Shown: piece after piece, positions 37,558-45,711 of the stretch
How the letters are laid out: each line of letters begins with the position of its first letter
Numbering within the stretch: position 1 is the first letter of the stretch
Origin: an uncultured Clostridia bacterium
Lineage (GTDB): Bacteria > Bacillota > Clostridia > TANB77 > CAG-508
Assembly (NCBI GenBank): GCA_944386195.1
Contig: CALXAD010000008.1
Location: 1 to 60,804, forward strand
DNA: 60,804 bases
Reading direction: 5' to 3'
Position numbers and translations under genes: made by a program
The notes under the pieces: generated by a model
Database searches by the model: none
Told to the model about the DNA's origin: nothing
Seen by the model: the letters and a program-made list of their open reading frames with translations, nothing else

Positions 37558-38121
37558 ATGTATAATAACGAGCCAATAGATGATTACATAAGGTCAATTT
37601 TGGGATATCCGAATGTAAATAATAATATGAATAATATGTATTATAATCAAATGCCAAATATGAATGCTTATAATTATACCAATAACAATTCAAGCTTAGA
37701 AGAATGTTATCCAGAAATATATAAAATTATATATCCTATGATTACTAAGAAATGTAATACAACTCAAGGAAATATAACACCTGATTTAATAGAAAATATG
37801 ACAAATGAAATATATGAAGCAATAGAAGCAAATAATAATGAAATTAATGTAAATATAAACTTACAAAATGATGTGCAAAATAGTAATAACAGAAATGAAA
37901 TGAAAAATAATTTAAGAAAAGAAGAAATAAAAAAAGATGTAAAAAAGGAAAATAGAACAGAAAATAGAAATGATAATTCTTTAAAAGACTTAATAAAAAT
38001 ATTAATAATTAGAGAATTAATCGGAAGACCTAATCCAAGACCACCAATGCCAGGTCCGGGAGGAAGACCACCTGTAATGCCAAGATATTATAATTATTAT
38101 CAAGATATTTATGAAAGATAA
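37558..38121 (+). CDS. Asn-rich hypothetical protein with Pro/Gly-rich tail
   Basis: 187 residues. The N-terminus (MYNNEPIDDYIRSILGYP) is followed by Asn/Met/Tyr-rich sequence, a compact segment LEECYPEIYKIIYPMITKKC, an Asn/Lys/Glu-rich hydrophilic region, and a helix LKDLIKILIIRELIGRPNPR leading to PPMPGPGGRPPVMPRYYNYY. The composition resembles spore-coat-associated proteins of Clostridia. No signal peptide. Assignment uncertain. Confidence 0.65.
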   Translation: MYNNEPIDDYIRSILGYPNVNNNMNNMYYNQMPNMNAYNYTNNNSSLEECYPEIYKIIYPMITKKCNTTQGNITPDLIENMTNEIYEAIEANNNEINVNINLQNDVQNSNNRNEMKNNLRKEEIKKDVKKENRTENRNDNSLKDLIKILIIRELIGRPNPRPPMPGPGGRPPVMPRYYNYYQDIYER

Positions 38122-38125
38122 TTTT

Positions 38126-38166
38126 AAAAGTATGCTAATAAATTTTAAATTGGCATACTTTTTTGC
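38126..38166 (+). terminator. Terminator
   Basis: AAAAGTATGC pairs with GCATACTTTT and is followed by TT. Confidence 0.8.
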
Positions 38167-38215
38167 TTTTTTGTGATAAAATATGTTTGGAAAATAAAAA
38201 AAGGAGAAAATTAAA

Positions 38216-38545
38216 GTGAACGAATTTAAAGTTATTGAAGTTATGAATGAAGCAATGTTAAAATTACAAAAAGAAAAAAATGCTAATTATGATGAAAATT
38301 TAAAAATAAAAAAATATTTAGAAGATGAAAGTTTTTTCTTTAAGATTGACAAATTAGAAGCTTATAAAATTTTAAAAAATGTTGGAGTAAAAAAAGATTA
38401 TTTAGAAAACACATACCAAAAATTAATATCACCAGATATGTATTATGATTTATTAAATAGAGGAAAAATAAATTTAGATGACAATAGCTTGATTATAAAA
38501 TATGATACTTATAACCCAGATGATTTATTTAAAAAAAGAAAATAA
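38216..38545 (+). CDS. Hypothetical protein upstream of the transglutaminase-like pair
   Basis: 109 residues with a GTG start after AAAGGAG. Mostly helical and charged, no signal peptide, no recognised family. It begins a three-gene run (38216, 38579, 39631) with 33-35 bp gaps, so it may work with the two Cys-His-Asp proteins that follow. Confidence 0.65.
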   Translation: MNEFKVIEVMNEAMLKLQKEKNANYDENLKIKKYLEDESFFFKIDKLEAYKILKNVGVKKDYLENTYQKLISPDMYYDLLNRGKINLDDNSLIIKYDTYNPDDLFKKRK

Positions 38546-38578
38546 AAAATATAAATATAAATAAAAAAAGGAGAGATA

Positions 38579-39595
38579 ATGATGAAAGATGAATATATAA
38601 TAAAATTTTATGATGAAATATGTAACAAATTAGAAGGAGATTATAAAATAGTATTAGAGCCTACAAGAAATTTAAAAGAAGATTGGATTGAATATGACCA
38701 AGTAAAATGGACAGTAGAAGAGCCAATTCAAAAACTAGTAAATAAATTATTAAAAGATAATACAATAAACTTAGAAGATAAAATTTTAGAAGTTTATAAA
38801 TTTATATGTTTAAATTATATATATGATGTAAATGTATTATATTTCTTTAGAAAAGATACAAGTGACCCTAATAATGTAAAACATATAGCAGTTGATTGGT
38901 ATGGAAGGATAGTTGATAATACATGGATAGAAAACAGAAAAAAACATAATAGAAGAGTATGTTATGAATTTGCTAGATTTTATGCAAAAGCAATAAATGA
39001 ATTGATAGATAAAAAAGAAAATCTAGAAGCTTTAATGGTTGGAGATAAAGAAAATTTACATTATGTTGTAGGTTTAACTGGAGATGAATATAGTATCATT
39101 TTAGATTTAGATAATTTTAACAATATAAAAGACCTTACAAGATTAAAATTAGGTTTAACTATTAATGGAATAAATATATTAAGAGACGATTCAGGAAAAT
39201 TCAAAAAAGCTCTCGATAAGTTTAATAAAGATAGATTAGAGGATTTGACTAAGGTTCAAGAGGCAAAAGAAAAATTAGAAGGAAAAAATAATATTAAATA
39301 TTTTAATACTGTAGTAGATATATTAAATAGTTATAATCTTGATTCACAAGGATTTTTTGAATACATGAGAGCTATAATTGAAAATGAAGGAATTGAAATA
39401 GAAAAAATATGGAAACAAGAAAATGGTGATGGCGAGAAACGTTATTCAAGATGTTTAATTTTTGATTTTGCTTCTAAAACATATTTACTTGATAGTGTTG
39501 ATAAAGTATTAAAAACAATAGACAAAGAAAAATTAGATAAAAAAATTTTTATATTTAATCCAGAAGAAAATGAATATCCTTATTATGGAGGATAA
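38579..39595 (+). CDS. Transglutaminase-like Cys-His-Asp protein A
   Basis: 338 residues, AAAGGAGAGA site; two adjacent ATGs are possible. A central segment has HNRRVCYEFARFYAKAIN, LHYVVGLTGDEYSIILDLDNF and KDLTRLKLGLT. The Cys, His and Asp are in the order and approximate spacing of the papain-like/transglutaminase core. Upstream, ILEVYKFICLNYIYDVNVL resembles the helix preceding that core in this superfamily. The next gene encodes a clear paralogue. No secretion signal, so it probably acts in the cytoplasm. The activity is inferred, not proven. Confidence 0.6.
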   Translation: MMKDEYIIKFYDEICNKLEGDYKIVLEPTRNLKEDWIEYDQVKWTVEEPIQKLVNKLLKDNTINLEDKILEVYKFICLNYIYDVNVLYFFRKDTSDPNNVKHIAVDWYGRIVDNTWIENRKKHNRRVCYEFARFYAKAINELIDKKENLEALMVGDKENLHYVVGLTGDEYSIILDLDNFNNIKDLTRLKLGLTINGINILRDDSGKFKKALDKFNKDRLEDLTKVQEAKEKLEGKNNIKYFNTVVDILNSYNLDSQGFFEYMRAIIENEGIEIEKIWKQENGDGEKRYSRCLIFDFASKTYLLDSVDKVLKTIDKEKLDKKIFIFNPEENEYPYYGG

Positions 39596-39630
39596 TAAAT
39601 AAAAAATACCATGTAGGGGATGTAATAAAA

Positions 39631-40734
39631 GTGATAAATATAGATAAACTTAATAAACTTAATAAACTAAATAATTTAGTAACTTCACATTTTAGAAGAA
39701 AACATATAGTTGTTTTAAATCCAGAAGAAAATACTAAAAACGAAAATTTAGATAGAAATAACTTTATGATATTTGATAAAACAGAGTGGAGAATGCCAGA
39801 TAATCTTGAAAAATTTGTATGTGAGCTACGAGAAAATGGCGGATTAAATAATGAAGAAAAAATTTTAGCTATTTTTGAAAAATTATGTATGACCTATGTA
39901 TATGATGATAATATATTATCTTATATACATAAGATTGATGATGAATCATATGAATTACCTGATTGGTATGGAAGAGATATTGATAATAAATGGGAAAAAA
40001 ATAGAGAGCAACATAATAGAAGGGTTTGCTATGAAGTATCCAGATATTTAGCCAAATCTCTTAATGAGTTATTTAAAGATAATGATGATTATAATTCTTG
40101 TATATTATGGGATAGAGGTCTTACTCATTATTTTTGTGGACTAATATGTGATAAATATAGTTTAACCTTAGATATAGATAGTTTTGATAATATAAAAGAC
40201 CTTACAAGATTAAAATCAGGTTTAACAATTCAAGGAATAAATATTTTAGAAGATAAAGAAGGTAGATTTAAAACAGCACTTGATAATTTTAATGAAGGAA
40301 GATATGAAGATGCTATAAAGAAAGTAGAAGATGAAATAGAAAAAAATAATCAGGATAATCAAGATAAAAAAAGTATTAACCAAACAGAAAATTCTGAAAA
40401 CTTAGATTTTTTAAAAAATGCAATAGAAATACTAGAAGAAAATGGTATTGATGAACAAGGAATATATGAATACATGAAAGAAATAGTAGATATCCATTTA
40501 GGTCCACAATCAAGAAAAAAAGCTTGGAAAGAGATAAAAGGCGATAAAAAAACTGCAACAATATATAGAAGATGTTTAATTGTAAAAATAGATGATAAAG
40601 AATATATAATTGATGTTGATAAAGGAATATTGCGTTCATTTAATGAAGAAGAATTTGAAAAAGAAAAACCTGATTTTATACCTTATAAAAATCTATTACG
40701 TGATTGGGATGATGAACGCTATGATGGAAGTTAA
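39631..40734 (+). CDS. Transglutaminase-like Cys-His-Asp protein B
   Basis: 367 residues, GTG start after AGGGGATG. It shares with protein A the blocks HNRRVCYEVSRYLAKSLNEL, LTHYFCGL...LTLDIDSF, KDLTRLKSGLTIQGINIL and YRRCLIV. The same Cys, His and Asp are retained. The N-terminus has an LNKL repeat and differs. Tandem duplication followed by divergence is likely. Function unknown. Confidence 0.6.
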   Translation: MINIDKLNKLNKLNNLVTSHFRRKHIVVLNPEENTKNENLDRNNFMIFDKTEWRMPDNLEKFVCELRENGGLNNEEKILAIFEKLCMTYVYDDNILSYIHKIDDESYELPDWYGRDIDNKWEKNREQHNRRVCYEVSRYLAKSLNELFKDNDDYNSCILWDRGLTHYFCGLICDKYSLTLDIDSFDNIKDLTRLKSGLTIQGINILEDKEGRFKTALDNFNEGRYEDAIKKVEDEIEKNNQDNQDKKSINQTENSENLDFLKNAIEILEENGIDEQGIYEYMKEIVDIHLGPQSRKKAWKEIKGDKKTATIYRRCLIVKIDDKEYIIDVDKGILRSFNEEEFEKEKPDFIPYKNLLRDWDDERYDGS

Positions 40735-40840
40735 TTTAAATTAAAATAAAAAAACTTTCATATAAATAATCATTTTAAGAATATTATTTTATTTTTTACA
40801 AAAAATAAAATTAAGAAAATTTTGAAAGGTGGTTAAATAA

Positions 40841-41287
40841 ATGAAAGTTAAAGATTGTATGTGTCATGATGTTTGTTTCGTAAAGCCAGAAACAAAAGTT
40901 TCAGAAGTTGCAAAGCTAATGGCTAAAAACCATATAGGTTGTGTTCCTGTATGTGATAACAATAATTCTGTTTGTGGTATTTTAACAGATAGAGACCTAG
41001 TATTAAGATGTATGGCTTGTGGTAAAGACGTAAATAATACATCTGTAAGTGATGTTATGTCATGTAATGTAGAAACTTGTAAAGATACAGACGATATTAC
41101 AAATGCAGAAAGTTTAATGGGACAAAATCAAATAAGAAGATTACCTGTATGTGATAATCAAAATAGAATTATAGGAATGCTTACTTTAAGCGATTTAACT
41201 AAAAATGATAATAGTACAGGAAAAGAAGAATTTTGTAATATGATGGAAGAAATTTGTAATTGCAATGGAAATAAAAATGCACAATAA
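40841..41287 (+). CDS. CBS-domain pair protein
   Basis: 148 residues. Two CBS domains cover nearly all of it (VKDCMCHDVCFVKPETKVSEV... and VSDVMSCNVETCKDTDDI...), ending in a short Cys-rich tail. It has 13 cysteines, unusual for a CBS protein, and might sense metal or redox as well as a nucleotide. Stand-alone CBS pairs usually bind adenylates. Confidence 0.88.
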   Translation: MKVKDCMCHDVCFVKPETKVSEVAKLMAKNHIGCVPVCDNNNSVCGILTDRDLVLRCMACGKDVNNTSVSDVMSCNVETCKDTDDITNAESLMGQNQIRRLPVCDNQNRIIGMLTLSDLTKNDNSTGKEEFCNMMEEICNCNGNKNAQ

Positions 41288-41307
41288 AATTGCTTATAAT
41301 TTGTACT

Positions 41308-41338
41308 ATAAGAAGCGGATATTAGTCCGCTTCTTTGC
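41308..41338 (+). terminator. Terminator of the CBS gene
   Basis: AAGAAGCGGA pairs with TCCGCTTCTT around TATTAG. Confidence 0.8.
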
Positions 41339-41363
41339 ATATAATACAACCAGGAGGAAACTA

Positions 41364-42461
41364 ATGGTTTGGAATGTTTCTTACTGGAGCAAAGTTATCC
41401 AAAGAATTTTATATGTAGTATTTATTTTACTTGGTTTATATATTGGAATAAAATTATCTGTGTTTTATATGCCATTTTTAGTTGCATTTATAATTTCTTT
41501 AATAATAGAACCTGCAATTAAATTTATTATGAAAAAGACCAAATTAAGTAGAAGGGCAAGCTCTATAATAATATTTATAATTGTTTCATTATTAATACTT
41601 GGAACATTAACTTGGTTAATTATTACAATATTTTCAGAAGCATCTAGTTTATTACAAGGAATAAATGATTATTTTGATAAAGCATATATACAATTTGATA
41701 ATTTAATATCAAGTTTTAATTTTGATAAAATACATTTATCAGATGAAATATTACAAGTAGTACAATCTTCTACTGGAGAAATATTACAAACAGTCTCAGG
41801 ATGGTTAAAGAATACATTAACTAGTTTAATAAATTTAGTAACAAGTATACCATCTATTGCAATATGTATAGGAATAACAGTAATTGCTTTATATTTTATA
41901 TGTGTTGATAAAATATATATATTAGACCAAATAGAACATCATTTACCAAGAGTATGGGTAAAAAAAATAGGAATACATTTAAAAGATTTAATACAAACAT
42001 TAGGAGGATATTTAAAAGCAGAAGTAAGTTTAGTATTTATTTCTTTTATAATCTCTCTAATTGGTCTTTATATCTTACAATTTGTAGGATTTAATGTAAA
42101 ATATCCTCTTCTTATGGCATTAGCAATAGGATTTGTAGATGCACTTCCCATATTGGGCTCAGGAACATTTATGATACCATGGGCAATTATATGTGCAATA
42201 AACGGAGATATAAATTTAGGAATTGCAATTATTGTTTTATTAGTTATAATGAGTATTGTAAGGCAATTATTAGAACCAAAATTAGTTAGTAAAAACATAG
42301 GAGTACATCCGATATTTACTTTAATTGCAATGTATACAGGATTTAAATTGATAGGAATAATAGGACTTTTAGTAGGTCCAATTGTACTTATAATATTTAA
42401 AAATATATTTGCAAATTTGATAGATAGGGGAGTATTTAAAACAATTTTTGATAGAAAATAA
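41364..42461 (+). CDS. AI-2E-family membrane permease (YtvI/PerM-like)
   Basis: 365 residues from the ATG after AGGAGG at 41352-41357. About eight transmembrane segments. The family signature appears in QTLGGYLKAEVSLVFISFI, DALPILGSGTF and LLEPKLVSKNIGVHP. Sporulating Firmicutes carry YtvI of this family; others export AI-2 or ions. No operon partner. Confidence 0.9.
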   Translation: MVWNVSYWSKVIQRILYVVFILLGLYIGIKLSVFYMPFLVAFIISLIIEPAIKFIMKKTKLSRRASSIIIFIIVSLLILGTLTWLIITIFSEASSLLQGINDYFDKAYIQFDNLISSFNFDKIHLSDEILQVVQSSTGEILQTVSGWLKNTLTSLINLVTSIPSIAICIGITVIALYFICVDKIYILDQIEHHLPRVWVKKIGIHLKDLIQTLGGYLKAEVSLVFISFIISLIGLYILQFVGFNVKYPLLMALAIGFVDALPILGSGTFMIPWAIICAINGDINLGIAIIVLLVIMSIVRQLLEPKLVSKNIGVHPIFTLIAMYTGFKLIGIIGLLVGPIVLIIFKNIFANLIDRGVFKTIFDRK

Positions 42462-42488
42462 AAGAAGCAAGAATTTACCTTGCTTCTT
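42461..42488. terminator. Bidirectional terminator between convergent genes
   Basis: AAGAAGCAAG pairs with CTTGCTTCTT and overlaps the last codons of the minus-strand gene. Confidence 0.75.
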
Positions 42489-43918
42489 CTTCAATGTTAT
42501 TAATTGGTTTTTCAGTAGTTTTTTTATCATTTTCTTGAACTTGATATTTTTCTTTTAAGTGTTTAAATTCATCACTATTTACATATCTTTGTATATCTGC
42601 TTCAATGAATCCAAATGAACGTTCCTCTTTATCAAACAATACATCTTTTAAAGCATAAGCCTTAGACCTATAAGCATATAGAAATCTTTCACTAGGGTCT
42701 CCTTTAGCTATTTGAGAAATTACATTAGAATAATTTTGATAATCTCCAAATTCTAATATCATAACTCTTCCAATTTCATTATCATCCATTCTAGCTAAAA
42801 AACTATCAGGAGATATAGATTTAACAGTGTTTCTATATTCTTGGATTTTTTCTTTGTCTTTTAAATCTAGAGGTATTCCAACTGGATGAATCTTTTTACC
42901 TTTTAATTTTGTATGTGCCGCAAAACCAAAATTTCCGAAACGATATTGATTTTCAGTTTGTAGTTGACATTCTATTCTTCCAAGTAATGTATCAAAATAT
43001 ATGAAATTTGATTCAAAACCATTTTCAGTTCTTTTTTTCTCAATAGGTTCATCACTAAGCTTAATACCTAATTTTTCAAAAGCTGGGTTTGAGTTAAATA
43101 ATGAACAGATTTGTTTTGTTAAAATCTCTAAATCAGATTTATTATAATATTTTCCTTCAAATTCTCCGAAGAAGGTCAAAAAAGTTAAAATTAGGATTTG
43201 TAAAATCTGATTCAGAAACAATTTCATCTGGTTCATCATTTGTATGTGATGCACGTAAAAATTCCAAACAACTTTCAATATCATCAATTTTGTTATTATA
43301 ATATTCAATTAACTTTGTTGCTTTAGGGTCAACAATTTCTTTTAATTTAGTTAGAACTTCTTTACATTTCTCATAATATTCTATTTTGCTACATTCATAT
43401 TTATAATTACTAGCTTTTTTTGAACCATTATCATCTATCATAAGACTTGACCTAAATTTTTGCATTCTTTCAAGAAAATCTCTATTATCTCTTTGTTCTT
43501 CAATATATTCTTGTATCTGAGGGTCATCTGAATGAAGAACAGGAGGTCTTCTTCTAGAAACAATTTTCATGGCAAAAATATCATTTAATTGTGGCATATT
43601 ATCTAAAACAGGAGTTCCGTCATCTGAATAATGAACAACAGCTTCCTTTAAACGACTTTCAACTTTATTTTTCGTACTAGTACGTGCTTTATATCTATAA
43701 GGAATATTTATACCGAATTGTTCATAATTTTCATATTGAGATATCATAATAGCAGCTACTATATGATTAAAATAATTTCTAATATCTTTGTCTTCATAAT
43801 AACTGTTAAAACGTTTTAATAATTTATCTTTATATTCTTCAATTATCTTTTTCTTTTCCTCCTCTGTTGGAGTTGAAGAATATTGTAAGCTTTTTCTAAA
43901 TTCTTCTGAATTACTCAT
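42475..43918 (-). CDS. RelA/SpoT-like nucleotidyltransferase-fold protein with a CGG +1 site
   Basis: About 480 residues if one C (plus-strand G at 43168) is skipped. The first part has RYKARTSTKNKVESRLKEAV and LNDIFAMKIVSRR, matching the substrate-binding and DIxGIRIV regions of RelA/SpoT synthetases. After a helical insertion of about 150 residues, the second part has YFDTLLGRIECQLQTENQYR and GFAAHTKLKGKK, equivalent to the ExQxRT and H-x-x-x-K motifs. The shift joins NFFDLL to GEFEGKYYNKSDLE. The long insertion and divergent motifs set it apart from housekeeping Rel and small alarmone synthetases. It may make alarmones or be a ToxSAS-like effector. Monocistronic; no antitoxin is seen. Confidence 0.65.
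43166..43168 (-). other. CGG +1 frameshift site 4 (RelA/SpoT-like protein)
   Basis: On the minus strand the frame-0 context is CTT-CGG-AGA at codon 251. Skipping the C gives CTT-GGA-GAA (Leu-Gly-Glu) and opens the downstream 230 codons. Confidence 0.7.
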
Positions 43919-43991
43919 TTGTCTATCCCACTTTCATATATAAAATTTTTCCAATTAAGATTATAACATAAAAATACACGTTTGTAAAATT

Positions 43992-44528
43992 TTATACAAT
44001 GCCATTTGTAGGAATATAGTTTTCATCAGGGGGATATACATATTCATCATTTGGCTTATCAACTTTATTAATAGAAATTATTTTAACTATTGGCATGTCA
44101 CCATGGTAATTTCCTTTTGTAATTTCACCAGTAATTTCAACCCAAGTATTATCTTGAAAATCTTTTGCCTTTTCATATTCACAAAGAAAACCAACAATAA
44201 CAGTTTGATAATTAGAAGAAATAATCATATCTCTTGCTAAAACAAACTGAGTATCTTTTAAATCTAAAACACGATATACATATCCTGTAAACTTAATTTT
44301 TGTACCAATATAATTATCAATATTATCATGAACAGCTTTTAAAACATTAGTATAATTAGTAGTAGATATTGTATTTACATTATTTTGATAAGAATTTGAA
44401 TTATTCTTAGCTCCTGATAATATTTTAAAAATAACTATTCCTAAAATTATTAATAGAATTATTATCATAGATAAAAAAATAGTCTTAAAAACTTTGCTTC
44501 CATTTATCTTAAAATTAAAAACAAACAT
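43992..44528 (-). CDS. Membrane-anchored protein with TIGR03943/YcgQ-type C-terminal domain
   Basis: 178 residues from the ATG that follows AAGAGGAAT; an upstream ATG overlaps that site. One transmembrane helix (about 12-34) and an exported domain IGTKIKFTGYVYRVLDL...FVLARDMII...GFLCEY...WVEITGEI, resembling the conserved domain of TIGR03943/DUF1980 proteins, which accompany permease-like proteins and metal homeostasis. No partner permease is adjacent. Confidence 0.7.
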   Translation of the reverse strand: MFVFNFKINGSKVFKTIFLSMIIILLIILGIVIFKILSGAKNNSNSYQNNVNTISTTNYTNVLKAVHDNIDNYIGTKIKFTGYVYRVLDLKDTQFVLARDMIISSNYQTVIVGFLCEYEKAKDFQDNTWVEITGEITKGNYHGDMPIVKIISINKVDKPNDEYVYPPDENYIPTNGIV

Positions 44529-44654
44529 ATATATTCCTCTTTTCATTTTTATTTAATAATATATATTATTTTTATTTGTGAATATGAATTGAAATATTAA
44601 AAAAATTGTGTTAAAATAGTAAATGCTTTAACTATCAAAGATGATGGAGGAGAA

Positions 44655-45572
44655 GTGAGTTTACTAACTTATCTCAATCAAGTAAATTTCCTTTATGCTG
44701 TATGCTTTATTATGATTATTAGTATGATATTAGTTGTTATTTGGCGTTGCATCTTTCAATGCAATGGTTATCAAATGACTGATATCATATATAAAAGTCA
44801 AAATATTATTCTCCAAAGAGTAAAAAAAGGTGATTCAAAAACTTTAATAATCTTTGGAAATGATGGAAATGTTAGTGTTGATAGGGCTAATTTAATAATT
44901 AAGCATGACATTAATTTTTCTATTCCTAAGCGACAAATAAAATATTTGTTACACGAGCAAAGAAAAAAGACAGATTATGAAATAATTTGTTCCTATTTTC
45001 CTTTTGAGTGTCAAGGAATAGATAGTTCTGCAAGAGACCTAGCAGAATATCTTAATCAAAATTATTCTGATTATAAGATTATTCTTCTAGGACATACTAA
45101 GTCAGCAATACAATTTGCACAATCTTTAAATTATTTAAATAGAAGTGCAATGGATATAATGCTTATCTTAGTATCTCCTGCATTTAGAGGAGTGCTTAAT
45201 TACAAAGAAACAATATCAGCTTTAAATTTCATTGAAAAGATGGTATATAAGATACTATTTGTTCCTCATAAAGTAGATTGGGATATTGTGAAAGGTTCTA
45301 ATTTCTTAAAGAAAATAGCAAACTTTTCTAAAATATCATCATGTGAGACTTATCTTATTAGGTCTTGTGTGATATTTAAAAAATATCATCCAATCAACAA
45401 TTACTTTTTCTATATCGACAATAAATTAAATATTGACGGTGATGGAAAAGTAGGACTTGTAGAACAAATATATCCGTATGTCCATTTCAAAATGAGTTTA
45501 CTTGTTAGAACATATAACAGTAACTCAATGAATAAAGCAATACAACTTATAGGAAATTACTCAATTCTATAA
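44655..45572 (+). CDS. Membrane-anchored alpha/beta-hydrolase-like protein
   Basis: 305 residues with a GTG start after GGAGGAG. One N-terminal transmembrane helix (about 10-32). The rest follows an alpha/beta-hydrolase plan: LIIFGNDGN (oxyanion-loop position), FECQGIDSSARDLAEYL, IILLGHTKSAIQFAQ (nucleophile elbow), VSPAFRG, and a late DGDGKVGLVEQIYPYVHF with Asp and His. The elbow reads G-H-T-K-S, with Thr where catalytic Ser is usual, so activity may be altered or lost. Codon use differs somewhat from neighbours, hinting at transfer. Confidence 0.6.
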   Translation: MSLLTYLNQVNFLYAVCFIMIISMILVVIWRCIFQCNGYQMTDIIYKSQNIILQRVKKGDSKTLIIFGNDGNVSVDRANLIIKHDINFSIPKRQIKYLLHEQRKKTDYEIICSYFPFECQGIDSSARDLAEYLNQNYSDYKIILLGHTKSAIQFAQSLNYLNRSAMDIMLILVSPAFRGVLNYKETISALNFIEKMVYKILFVPHKVDWDIVKGSNFLKKIANFSKISSCETYLIRSCVIFKKYHPINNYFFYIDNKLNIDGDGKVGLVEQIYPYVHFKMSLLVRTYNSNSMNKAIQLIGNYSIL

Positions 45573-45586
45573 ATTAGAATTGATAA

Positions 45587-45622
45587 AACAAGCAGTCTTT
45601 TAAAGGACTGCTTGTTTTTTTA
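45587..45622 (+). terminator. Terminator
   Basis: AAACAAGCAGTC pairs with GACTGCTTGTTT and a T tract follows. Confidence 0.85.
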
Positions 45623-45711
45623 TAAAAAACTTTTAAAAAAACTTGATAAAAAAGCTATTTAGTGATATATTTACAAAGTAAAAAAGTAAACTTAAGGAAG
45701 GATTGAAACAA

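Noticed and set aside
41308..41338. CGG in this region as another frameshift site
   Set aside because: It lies in the stem of a terminator outside any gene.
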